A DNA stretch of 24,362 nt from Stramenopiles sp. TOSAG23-3 (Eukaryota; Sar). The notes beneath the pieces are model-generated. The model was not told the DNA's origin. It worked only from the letters and a program-made list of their open reading frames with translations, and searched no databases. Of the stretch, positions 9,617 to 17,523 are shown piece by piece. Within the stretch, counting starts at the first letter, position 1, and each line of letters starts with the position of its first letter. Location of the stretch: positions 1 to 24,362 of the forward strand of contig LT642251.1 of NCBI GenBank assembly GCA_900128585.1, given 5' to 3'. The translations under genes were made by a program, and so were the position numbers.

Positions 9617-10026
9617 AGCTGCGAAATGTGATAAACTTTGAAGCTTAAAAAAACTAAATTTAATATAATATTTGCTCCAATGCCCTTCAATTGCTTTTTG
9701 GCCTGTCCTGCTCAAGTTAGTTTTCGTAGTTTATGAAACTAATCCGTTCACCAATTTTCTTGTTTTTATAAAAAAAACTGATTATATAGTATGTTTTAAG
9801 ACTCTCAAGATTATCTCAATTGTAAGATCAATTCGTGACTATGACTAGTTTTTATATATTTAATCCTCCTTCGTACGAACGGTGCTATCCCTTACTTTAT
9901 TCTTACTTATAGCAACGTTCGTAACGAAAAAGAACATTAAACGCACACTGTGTGCCCAAGCCCAAATATCACAAGCAAAACATACTATATATTTTGTTTT
10001 TCACAAGCAATGCTCCCTCTCTCTCT
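9617..10026. other. Convergent 3' spacer between the FAD oxidoreductase and Nramp genes
   Basis: This 410-base AT-rich spacer presumably holds both 3' ends. A small inverted repeat (TTAGTTT and AAACTAA, about 9718-9744) and a looser pair (cgaacg near 9876, cgttcg near 9916) are visible. A CT-rich stretch of four to five CT units lies at about 10015-10028, at the end of the Nramp gene. I see no gene in it. Confidence 0.55.
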
Positions 10027-11847
10027 CTATGCTTCAGAAGAAATGTCGTTGATGAGAGGGCCGCGCATTTCCGCGTACCGACTTCGGGAGGAGCACCAGC
10101 CCTTCACGTTGTCTATCCCAGTCGCTAAATCCGAACGAATGACAAAGCAGATAAATCCAACGTAAACGATTCCCACAAGGACGCAGAACGCGATAAACAG
10201 GGGCGTTTGGGGCGTGGGGGAGTCCGGTGCCGCGACGAACGTGGTGACCAAGTAGAAATTAATAATAATCACCAGGGCAGCAAGGAACCATCCAATACTC
10301 TTCAAGAACCTGTTGTTTGCGAATTTGCCCATAATTTTGGGGTCGCTCGTAAAGTGCAATACAGGGAGCAATGCAAAGGGAAGCTGAATACTTTGCAAAA
10401 CGTTCAACCACTCGTTCAAAATGTCCGTGGCAGTCGGGCTGGCGCTGCTGGCTATCCCGACCGCTATCGCCGGCCCCAAAGCTATGAACCGAGTTATCAT
10501 GACACGCACCCATGGCGATACTTTCCACTGGAGGAAGCCTTCCATGACAAACTGGCCCGCGAACGTCCCGGTCATGGTGCTGCTCTGCCCGGCAGCAAGC
10601 AGGCCAATTGCCCAGATAACCTTGGCGCTGTTGCCAAGAAGGTTGCTCAGGGCCGTGCCTGCATTTTGCAAACCAATTGAACAGCACGTTCCGGGCTGGT
10701 TCAAATGAGTCGTGCACGTCAGCGGTTTGCCAGTGTGAATGTTGATGTGGCAGGCATCGTCCCCCGGGGCGCTGGTGCCTGCGTCGGTTGGGTAGCACGC
10801 AAGGTTCACGTTGCTCTGGTTGATCCCGCCAGACACACCCGTGACCGAGTCCCAGCCTGGTGTTGCGCACTCCTTCCCGTTGAAAAACCCCTTCGCGAAC
10901 ACAGCCACGACGGCCGCGTTGATCAGAAACGACACGAACAGCGCGATCCCACTCTCGATCGTAAAGTACTTGTTGGCCAGCTCGATTTGACGCTCGCTTT
11001 TCCTGTCGATTTGCCGGCTCGTGACCAGGGCGCTGTGAAGGTAAATGTTGTGCGGCATGATGACGGCGCCTAGGATTCCCACGGCCTGCACCAGTGCGTA
11101 GTCGTTGACGGTCGGGACCGCGGTTCCGAACAGGATCCCGCCGCCGTCCACGACTTCCAACCCGCCGAGCCAGTCGGGGCCCACGGCGGCAAAGTTCAGG
11201 AAGAAGCAGACCAGCATGATAAAGATCAGGCTGGCGAAGAAGGCCTCCAACGCCCTGGTCCCTAGAACGTGCAAAAGCAAGAAGGTGAACGTATCCAGGC
11301 CCGTGACGATGCATCCAACCCAAATTTTCCACCCAAACAAGAGCTTCATGGCAATCGCGCTCCCCACAACCTCTTGGATATCGCTCCCAATAATGGCCAT
11401 CTCTGTCATGACCCACAAGACGAGGGAGGTTGGCCTCGAATACTCCTCCCGGCAGACTTCTGCCAAATGTTTCCCCGTCACAACGCCGAGGCGAAGCGCG
11501 AGAACTTGGAGCAAAAACCCGGAGACGGTTGCCCAGAACAGCATCCAAAGTAGCTGGTTGCCAGCATACGCCCCCGACTGCAAGTCCGCCTCCAAGTTTC
11601 CTGGGTCCAGGTACGCAATCGACATTAGCCACCCAGGGCCCGTGTACGCCCACAAGAGCTTGAAATCGAAGCATTTCGTCCCCGGCGCCTCTTCCATCGG
11701 GACTTCCACCGGGTTTATCGATGCCTCCTTTATTTCACCCTTGCCCACCAGCGCAGTACTCTCCTGCATTTCGAACGAGGTGCTTCGAGCGGGCTCGAGC
11801 GGCTGCTGTTCGGCAGAGTCTTTGACTGGAGAATAACTGTTGTCCAT
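10027..11847 (-). CDS. Nramp-family divalent metal ion transporter
   Basis: The first ATG is complementary to 11845-11847 and gives 606 residues; upstream in-frame codons are only a non-ATG extension through a G-rich leader. Hallmarks of the family (NRAMP/DMT1/MntH) are plain. DPGN at residues 81-84 in TM1 and MPHN starting at M264 in TM6 carry the metal-binding residues. MTEMAIIGSDIQEVVGSA lies in TM3, and GQSSTMTGTFAGQFVMEGF is the transport signature. About eleven to twelve membrane helices are expected. The Met of TM6 points to transition metals such as Mn2+ or Fe2+ with proton coupling (family knowledge). The loop at about 320-395, between helices 7 and 8, is long. It has six cysteines, C327 to C389, and an NQS glycosylation sequon. 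Plasma membrane or endosome/vacuole location cannot be decided. It is head-to-head with the glutaredoxin-like gene. Confidence 0.96.
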   Translation of the reverse strand: MDNSYSPVKDSAEQQPLEPARSTSFEMQESTALVGKGEIKEASINPVEVPMEEAPGTKCFDFKLLWAYTGPGWLMSIAYLDPGNLEADLQSGAYAGNQLLWMLFWATVSGFLLQVLALRLGVVTGKHLAEVCREEYSRPTSLVLWVMTEMAIIGSDIQEVVGSAIAMKLLFGWKIWVGCIVTGLDTFTFLLLHVLGTRALEAFFASLIFIMLVCFFLNFAAVGPDWLGGLEVVDGGGILFGTAVPTVNDYALVQAVGILGAVIMPHNIYLHSALVTSRQIDRKSERQIELANKYFTIESGIALFVSFLINAAVVAVFAKGFFNGKECATPGWDSVTGVSGGINQSNVNLACYPTDAGTSAPGDDACHINIHTGKPLTCTTHLNQPGTCCSIGLQNAGTALSNLLGNSAKVIWAIGLLAAGQSSTMTGTFAGQFVMEGFLQWKVSPWVRVMITRFIALGPAIAVGIASSASPTATDILNEWLNVLQSIQLPFALLPVLHFTSDPKIMGKFANNRFLKSIGWFLAALVIIINFYLVTTFVAAPDSPTPQTPLFIAFCVLVGIVYVGFICFVIRSDLATGIDNVKGWCSSRSRYAEMRGPLINDISSEA

Positions 11848-11997
11848 GTATATGCACGGAGGGAGAGAGGGGGGGGGAGAGGAGAGACTATGTAGATGAA
11901 AAGAAAGCAAGAAAACTACCGGGCAAACGCGTTCACTTTCTTCTATTCTGTAATATTTTTCCTTCCTTTCCTTTCAACCATGAAGAAGAACAAAACA

Positions 11998-12054
11998 GGA
12001 AAGAAGAAGAAGAAGAAAAAAAAAGAGAGAGAAAGAAGGAAAAAGAAAAAAAAA
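11998..12054. repeat. Polypurine tract (AAG/A-rich)
   Basis: A run of A and G only, built of AAG triplets, A runs and GA dinucleotides, continues to about 12054. It is purine on the + strand. Confidence 0.85.
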
Positions 12055-12328
12055 TGTGGCTGTTGTTGTTGTGTGTTGTTTGTGTGTTAATTTTTGCTCT
12101 ATGTGTTGTGGTGAGTGTGATGTACAATGTGATAATAGGGTATAATTTAGTATAAATAAAAAAATCTACCCCTTTTATTTGTATAGCAGTATAGCAGTAT
12201 ACTTGTATTCTTTTTTTATATCATCATATAAAAGAAGAAGAAAGAAGAGTCAACCTGAAAATCATATATACATATACACAGTGAAGAAAACCAGATGGAG
12301 AGAGGAGGTTTCAATTTATTTATATTTT

Positions 12329-12418
12329 CCTTCTTCTTTCTTCTTTCTTCTTTCTTCTTTCTTCTTTCTTCTTTCTTCTTCTTTCTTTTTCTTTCTTCTT
12401 CTTTCTTCTTTCTTCTTG
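12329..12418. repeat. (TTCTTTC)n polypyrimidine microsatellite
   Basis: About 90 bases of only C and T are made mostly of a seven-base TTTCTTC unit with a few trinucleotide slips. It is pyrimidine on the + strand, opposite in sense to the purine tract about 280 bases earlier, so the two could in principle pair. Confidence 0.95.
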
Positions 12419-12930
12419 TTTTTGTTCTTCGAAGGATCGATTTGCCCAATAAAAAATATTATTATTATAAAAAATAAAATTCTATTATAATATTGGTAGT
12501 AATACAGTATCTATTATTTTTTATGGGACAGACAGAAAGACAGACACAGACACAGCATGTTTTACCTTGTTGGTAAAAAATAAAAAAAAAAGAACAAATT
12601 CTTCTTCTTCTTTTTTCTTCATCATCAACAACCCCCGCCGCCCCCTATACTCCTCGTACCTTGGTACGCCAAAGTTTTTTTTTCATTTATTATTATTATA
12701 CCGGTATTTTGATTACGTATTTTTTATATTATTAATCTTTCTCTTGTCGTCGTAGAAGTTGTAAATGATATTAACTAAAAGACATTCCGATTGTAATCAC
12801 ACACTTCTTTACCAGTATTGGCAACGTTCTTAGTTTCTAGCCATAGTTTCTGACAGTGGTGTTTGGCCATAGAAGAAGCCGCTCTGCCTTAGCGGGTAGT
12901 CGTCATCGTAGTAGTAGTAGTAAAAATAGA

Positions 12931-13922
12931 ATGAGTGCCAACCCTGGTGTTGGTGGCAGTGTGGAGGAGGGTACTCGTTCGCCCCCCCCCCCGCATCGAA
13001 GCTGGCTAGTGCTCGTAATTCTTTTTTTACCTGGCTCTCAAATTACTTGAATGAATTTTCGTGTGGGATCTGTCACAAAAATCGTCCAGATGTGAAAAGG
13101 GAAGTCTCTAAAATCAGGGACGAAGCCTACCAAAACAGGGTAGTGATTTACACACAAGCGGGCTGCCCCTACTGCAAGAAAGGCGTTGCGTTTGTAAAGA
13201 AATGCGCAGGCGATGACACGACCATGGTCATCCGCGATGGCACTGTCATGAAAACGAGGCTAGCCCTGCAGGAAGCGACGAACCAGCCATCAGTTACGTT
13301 CCCTATCATTGTCATCGGCGGGGTGTACCACGGCGGCGCGGACGACGTCCTTGCCCTTGGAGAAGCAGAGGTTCGTAGCGTAATAGCGTCTGCAGCGGAC
13401 GGGGACGAGAGCAAGACGGTGACCCCACTCCTTCAATCGTCCCCAATGGCTTGGGCGGGGCACGTCCAGAAGAAACGGCGCCTTGACTTGCTTCGGCCGC
13501 CTACGGGCCCTAGGGGGGTGCTGTTCGGGTGGAAACAGGGCTTTCACATAAAAGTATGGGCAAACGTAATTCGGCTGCTCTCGTTTTTTCATGTCTTGCT
13601 TTTGGCGAGTTGCCTCGTGCTTCGGGCCTACCACATGCCAGGAGTGGCGACAGCCATCCTTTGGTTCCTTTTGGTGGACATTTCTTTCTTTGTTCTACAC
13701 GGCGCCCACCCGATCGCACCCCTGGCCACACTAACGACCGCTATCCTGTGGAAGCGCAAGGGCCCCGCCGTGGAAATTTTCCCGTACAAGGTTGTGTTCT
13801 TCGTGTATATCCTAGGCCTGGTGCGAGAACTAATGGTGGTCGACGGAACAAAGGAGTCCCAAAACGTGATTGTGCTTTCCATGCTGACAAACAGCTCTTT
13901 CCTTGCCGTTCTGCGCTTCTGA
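12931..13922 (+). CDS. Glutaredoxin-domain membrane protein (apparent frameshift in a C run)
   Basis: The main frame runs to TGA at 13920-13922. It has no ATG before the glutaredoxin active site, so the true start must lie upstream. The ATG at 12931 (A at -3) opens a second frame, MSANPGVGGSVEEGTRSPPP, that reaches eleven C at 12982-12992. One additional C would continue it straight into the main frame (residues ASKLASARN onward). The body has a CGIC motif, then a glutaredoxin fold: RVVIYTQAGCPYC (CPYC codons 13164-13175), a TFP cis-proline motif and IGGVYHGGADDVLALGE. After it come four or five hydrophobic helices. Thiol-disulfide or glutathione-linked redox chemistry at a membrane is likely; the partner is unknown. 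A zinc-ribbon-like tail in another frame (13922-14092) may belong to it. Confidence 0.75.
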
Positions 13923-14406
13923 CCGGGGGCGATAACTGCCCGCACTGCTCAAGCGTGCTTGTGGTTTTTCCACCACACCTGTATAAAAAGGAGGCCTCAG
14001 GAAAGCCTCGAATCCAAGGCGTAAGCACTGAACAGGGTAAATTATCACACTACACGTACGAGTGTAAATGTGGTCAGTCATTCGGAAAATGACGTTCTGA
14101 GAGGAAACCTAAGCGCTTCTCATCGAACCGAACGATGGCTACTGCATTCTACCCTTGCTTGTAAAGAGATAATAGACGTGTGCGTAAGATAACATTAACG
14201 ATACCTACGTACTTCGTAATCTTTACGATAAGAATTTAAAGAAATTTTAATTAAGTACATTACTTAAAATAGGTCAACAGCCAATTGTTTGTTTTTAAGA
14301 ATTAAAGAAATAACATATCATATATGTTATGATAAAACAAGAAAATTGGCTGTTATTTAAGTAACTAAGATCAATGTACTTCTTAGCGACTGCGCTACGC
14401 GCTCGT
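13923..14406. other. Convergent 3' spacer with a foldback element
   Basis: This spacer lies between the 3' ends of the glutaredoxin-like and thioredoxin-PUL genes. Its first 170 bases keep coding-like composition and hold an out-of-frame zinc-ribbon-like open stretch ending at 14092. From about 14180 it is AT-rich and contains a long imperfect inverted repeat (14254-14380). Confidence 0.55.
14254..14380. repeat. Imperfect inverted repeat / foldback element
   Basis: The left arm contains, in order, AGTACATT, ACTTAAAATA and ACAGCCAATT. The right arm contains AATTGGCTGT, TATTTAAGT and AATGTACT, the complements in reverse order. An inner small palindrome (ataacat ... atgttat) lies at about 14310-14331. 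The arms are about 36 and 45 bases and differ by small insertions. It could fold as RNA from either gene's 3' end or be a relic of a small inverted-repeat transposon. Confidence 0.75.
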
Positions 14407-16605
14407 TCACTCCCCCCATGGGTTGGGGAACTCTTCCACAACCCTGCTAGTCTTCGGCACCATTGCCAACGCTTTGTGCAGGGCTTGGACTTCTTGAAGC
14501 AGTTTGAAGCCTGACAGATTGCTCATCGCAACGGCGATGGACTGCCGAGTCCCGGCAGAGAGCACGTCCGGGATTTTCCTTGAGGTGTAAACCGACGTCC
14601 CCAACGCTTGCAGAGCGTTACGCAGCGTCGACACGTTCACGCCGCTCCCGTCCTTGCCTTGGTCGTTCACTTCCAGCCCAATGAGCAGGGTGGAGAACAG
14701 TATAAGTTTTGAGAGAACGGCCGCCCTGCCGTCCTTCTCTGCGGACGCCTCTTTCGAGGCTTCGGTGGGGAAAGCGTACTCGACCATGGCAACGTTCAGC
14801 ATCAATTTTCCCACCGCCTCCCGCAGCTTCCGGTCGACCCGGCACGAAGGGAAGTTGGACGTGCAAAGGTTCAGAAGGAACAAATTGTTTTGCGCGCAGA
14901 GCGCCCACGCATTGCGGTACTTGAACAAATTCACTGCACAGCGCAGTGACAGCGTGCAGTTGCGGTCCGCTACCTTGTCTAACGCCGCGGAGGCAGAGCT
15001 GCCGGTTTCGGGCGCGGCTGCCTTGGCGGTAGCGTGCTCAAAGACGAGCTGGAGCAGCTTACCCCCCCGCCCAAAGGAGGGGCTTCCCAACAGCAACCGT
15101 TCGGCCGTGGGGTGCAAAAATACAATGCGCACCAGGTCAAGGGCCGGGTAGCACATGTGGGAGGGCCATTGCAAGAGCCTTTCAAGAACCGTCACGTGCT
15201 TGCGTGTCACCGAGTTAGAGTGCCACCGGTTCGACGCCTTCAAAATCCCTACTAAATCGTGCACGCTTTCCGTCTCCAACGGGAGCAGGGCGTGCGCCAG
15301 CCCGCCGTCCGATTTCAGCAGCAAGTTGTTCATCTCGAGGATCTTCGCCTCTATTTGCTTCAAGTTTTTCGTTGAAATAAACAGGGACGGGGTGGTTCCA
15401 ATGCAGGGCAGGACGCTTTCGTCGATGCCCAGGGTGCTCAGCCCGCGCCGGTTGCTCGTCGATTTGCCTGCTTTCCCGGTCTGCCTCCCACCGCTCCCCG
15501 CGCCCCCGTTGGCACGTGCCACGTGTTTGAGGATCGCGTTGCGCAGGGCATCGACGTTCGCCCCTAGAATGCTTTCGACGACACGGCCGCCTTTGATAAT
15601 GTGGAACGTCGGCAACGAGCGAATGCTGCTCACGCGGGCGATGTCCTTCGCCTCGTCGGTATTTACATTGCAAAAGTACGCCCGGCCTGCAAACGAAGAG
15701 GCCATCTGGGCGAAGATGGGCTTCATTCGGTTGCACGGGCCACACCAGTCTGCGTAGAAATCGATGACCACGGGCACCTTCCCATTCGCCGCTGTTTCCA
15801 GAAGCTGGTGGTACTCGTCCATTGTTCGGAGTGGGTGGACCCCCGTTGGGATGTTGCTAGTTGGAGAATTGCTCGTTGCAGGAGTTGACGACTTCGTCGG
15901 AGTGGCCGGGTCTCGTTTCCTGGAATCAGAGTTCACGGTCCCCCTCCACCGCTGTGCCGGACTTTCCTGCGCGGTCGAATCCGTCGGACGCGTTCGGAGA
16001 CTCCCAAAGGCGACGGGGGTTTTTGGATCCGGCCACAGCGGTATGCTGCCGCCAAGCGCCTCAACTTTCTTCGCCGGGGTGTTATGGGCCTCTGGGACGA
16101 CGTCTTCCGGTGTCTCCGACCCACCATTCACCACCGCGGCGTCGGGGGCGCTGCCCTCTTGCGGCGCAGGGGCACCCGTGCCCTTGAAAACGTCGTACGC
16201 TTCCTTACTGGCGTCAAAAACTGCCGTGTACGTTTCCATTTGGCACTTGTCCCCGCAGCAAAGGACGCAGGACGCCAGGAAGGCCCCCTCTTGTCCCTCC
16301 ACCGCCTTGACCTTTCGAAGGTTGGTCAAGTGCCATTTTTCCGAGTTGTTCCCGTTCAAAATTCTATGGTGCTTTACCACCGCGCAGAGCATCGCACGGT
16401 GTTCAGTGTCGACTTCGCATTCAATGAGCTCGTCCAACGCTTCGCCGTCCGCACTGCTCGTTGCAGCCGACGCCTGCGTTTCGACCAAACGGGACGTTGG
16501 TTCTTCAGCCTTTTTGTTCGAACCGTTCAGCAGTGAATTATACACAAAGTAAACGGAAACAAACAGAGCAATCACACTCCACGCAACTTGTGCATACCAC
16601 TCCAT
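14407..16605 (-). CDS. Membrane-anchored thioredoxin-PUL domain fusion protein
   Basis: The ATG complementary to 16603-16605 starts a 732-residue protein. Residues ~6-27 form one hydrophobic helix, probably a signal anchor. Residues ~55-140 form an unassigned globular part with a CVLCCGDKC cysteine cluster (C113, C116, C117, C121), faintly cystatin-like to my eye. A Pro/Ser/Thr-rich linker follows. The thioredoxin domain, ~260-370, has the classical site DWCGPC (C288, C291) and the SLPTF cis-proline loop. After a glycine-rich linker, residues ~390-725 form an all-helical region resembling the PUL domain of PLAP/Ufd3/Lub1, which in those proteins binds Cdc48/p97. Fusions of thioredoxin with PUL occur in other eukaryotes (from memory). 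A link between redox control and p97-dependent protein turnover at a membrane is therefore plausible. The PUL call is less certain than the thioredoxin call. Confidence 0.88.
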   Translation of the reverse strand: MEWYAQVAWSVIALFVSVYFVYNSLLNGSNKKAEEPTSRLVETQASAATSSADGEALDELIECEVDTEHRAMLCAVVKHHRILNGNNSEKWHLTNLRKVKAVEGQEGAFLASCVLCCGDKCQMETYTAVFDASKEAYDVFKGTGAPAPQEGSAPDAAVVNGGSETPEDVVPEAHNTPAKKVEALGGSIPLWPDPKTPVAFGSLRTRPTDSTAQESPAQRWRGTVNSDSRKRDPATPTKSSTPATSNSPTSNIPTGVHPLRTMDEYHQLLETAANGKVPVVIDFYADWCGPCNRMKPIFAQMASSFAGRAYFCNVNTDEAKDIARVSSIRSLPTFHIIKGGRVVESILGANVDALRNAILKHVARANGGAGSGGRQTGKAGKSTSNRRGLSTLGIDESVLPCIGTTPSLFISTKNLKQIEAKILEMNNLLLKSDGGLAHALLPLETESVHDLVGILKASNRWHSNSVTRKHVTVLERLLQWPSHMCYPALDLVRIVFLHPTAERLLLGSPSFGRGGKLLQLVFEHATAKAAAPETGSSASAALDKVADRNCTLSLRCAVNLFKYRNAWALCAQNNLFLLNLCTSNFPSCRVDRKLREAVGKLMLNVAMVEYAFPTEASKEASAEKDGRAAVLSKLILFSTLLIGLEVNDQGKDGSGVNVSTLRNALQALGTSVYTSRKIPDVLSAGTRQSIAVAMSNLSGFKLLQEVQALHKALAMVPKTSRVVEEFPNPWGE

Positions 16606-17523
16606 CCCGTTTCTTACCGTCGGTTGGTGGTTGGGTTGGGCTGGCCCGTCCGTCAGTCTACTTTAAAAAATCTCTTTCCGGTATATATTTAAGAACAAAG
16701 CAATAAGCAAATCACTAATATACAATTAAATGATGTGCACATATACAACACCAAAACATAATGGCGTGACCTCACCCAATCACTTCGCCTGATCACTCTC
16801 TCTATCAAACCTTCAATATATATATTATAATAATAATATTTTTAGTAAGTAATAGACGAAAAAAAGTAGTTATACGCTTTGGTATTAATATAATACAGGT
16901 ATAAAAATGAGTAGAGAGTCGAGAGTCACCAAATAAAAAAACGAAGAAGAAACAAAAAAAATAATAATAATATAATTATTCAAATATTCAAAAAAAGAGG
17001 ATTCAAAGTTATTGTATTAAATACCTTATTATAATAATAATACTTAAATATATAAATATTATGATGAGTTTTGAGTTTTTTTTTATAAAATATAAAATAT
17101 TAACTTTTTTTTTGTGAGAAAGAAATAGAAAGAAGAAGAAGAAAGAAGAAGAAAGAAGAAGAAGAGAAGAAAGAAGAAGAAGAGAAGAAAGAAGAAGAAG
17201 AAAGAAAAAGAAGAAAGAAGAAGAAGAAAGAAGAAGAAGAGAAGAAGAAAGAAGAGAAGAAGTGGAAGAAGTGGAAGAAGTGGACGCGGAAGGAAGATTT
17301 TTTTATAAAAAAAAATAAAATTAAAAAAAAAATATTTTTTTAAAAATAATAATAAAAAAATACAACAAATTCTATATTTTCTATATATGAATATGCATTT
17401 TTTAAAAGGAATCTTTTCTTCTTTGTTTTACATTTTTTGTCTTCGTCTTGATGTTTGTTTACACGTTGGGTTAATATATGAAATAGTTTTTTGTTTTGTT
17501 TTTGTGTTACCACCACACCAACT
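16606..17523. promoter_or_regulatory. Divergent spacer between the thioredoxin-PUL and MST-like kinase genes
   Basis: This 0.92-kb, very AT-rich spacer separates two starts. A TATA-like stretch (gtatatattta, about 16681-16691) lies about 75-85 bases before the thioredoxin-PUL start. A 170-base GAA-rich purine tract occupies 17115-17283. The final 120 bases before the kinase ATG are T-rich and end in a short CA-rich leader, caccacaccaact. No gene is seen. Confidence 0.6.
17115..17283. repeat. (GAA)n / (GAAAGAA)n polypurine microsatellite
   Basis: About 170 bases are almost purely A and G on the + strand, with units of GAA and GAAAGAA. It ends in three GTGGAAGAA-like units that break the purine run. 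Confidence 0.95.

Larger units (their letters stand above)
11848..12930. promoter_or_regulatory. Divergent spacer between the Nramp and glutaredoxin-like genes
   Basis: This 1.08-kb spacer separates two starts. Beside the Nramp start there is a G-rich leader with nine consecutive G at 11869-11877. A purine tract follows at about 11998-12054, then a long TTC/TTTC tract at 12329-12418, and runs of A, T and TTA between them. No gene is supported; open frames here are translations of the simple repeats. About 60 bases before 12931 the composition becomes more balanced, as expected of a 5' leader. Confidence 0.6.

Noticed and set aside
10259-11674. 471-codon - strand frame overlapping the Nramp gene
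   Set aside because: It is Arg/Gly/His-rich, has no domain, and overlaps a clear Nramp frame on the same strand; GC-rich third positions keep it open.
12179-12490. Ser/Phe-rich and Lys/Arg-rich frames on both strands
   Set aside because: They are translations of the TTCTTTC tract and flanking A/T runs.
12959-13009. A very short intron instead of a frameshift in the glutaredoxin-like gene
   Set aside because: The GT-AG combination that restores the frame (12961-13001, 41 bases) has a poor GTGGAG donor and would remove the C run itself; one missing base in an 11-C run is simpler.
14190-14240. Small hairpin ttcgtaa/ttacga, considered as part of a tRNA
   Set aside because: The stem is six bases with no acceptor, D or T-loop sequences around it; no tRNA gene was found in the window.
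17491-17523. Eleven-codon upstream extension of the kinase from a TTG
   Set aside because: It has no ATG, is T-rich leader sequence, and MST kinases normally begin close to the kinase domain; 17524 is a good ATG.
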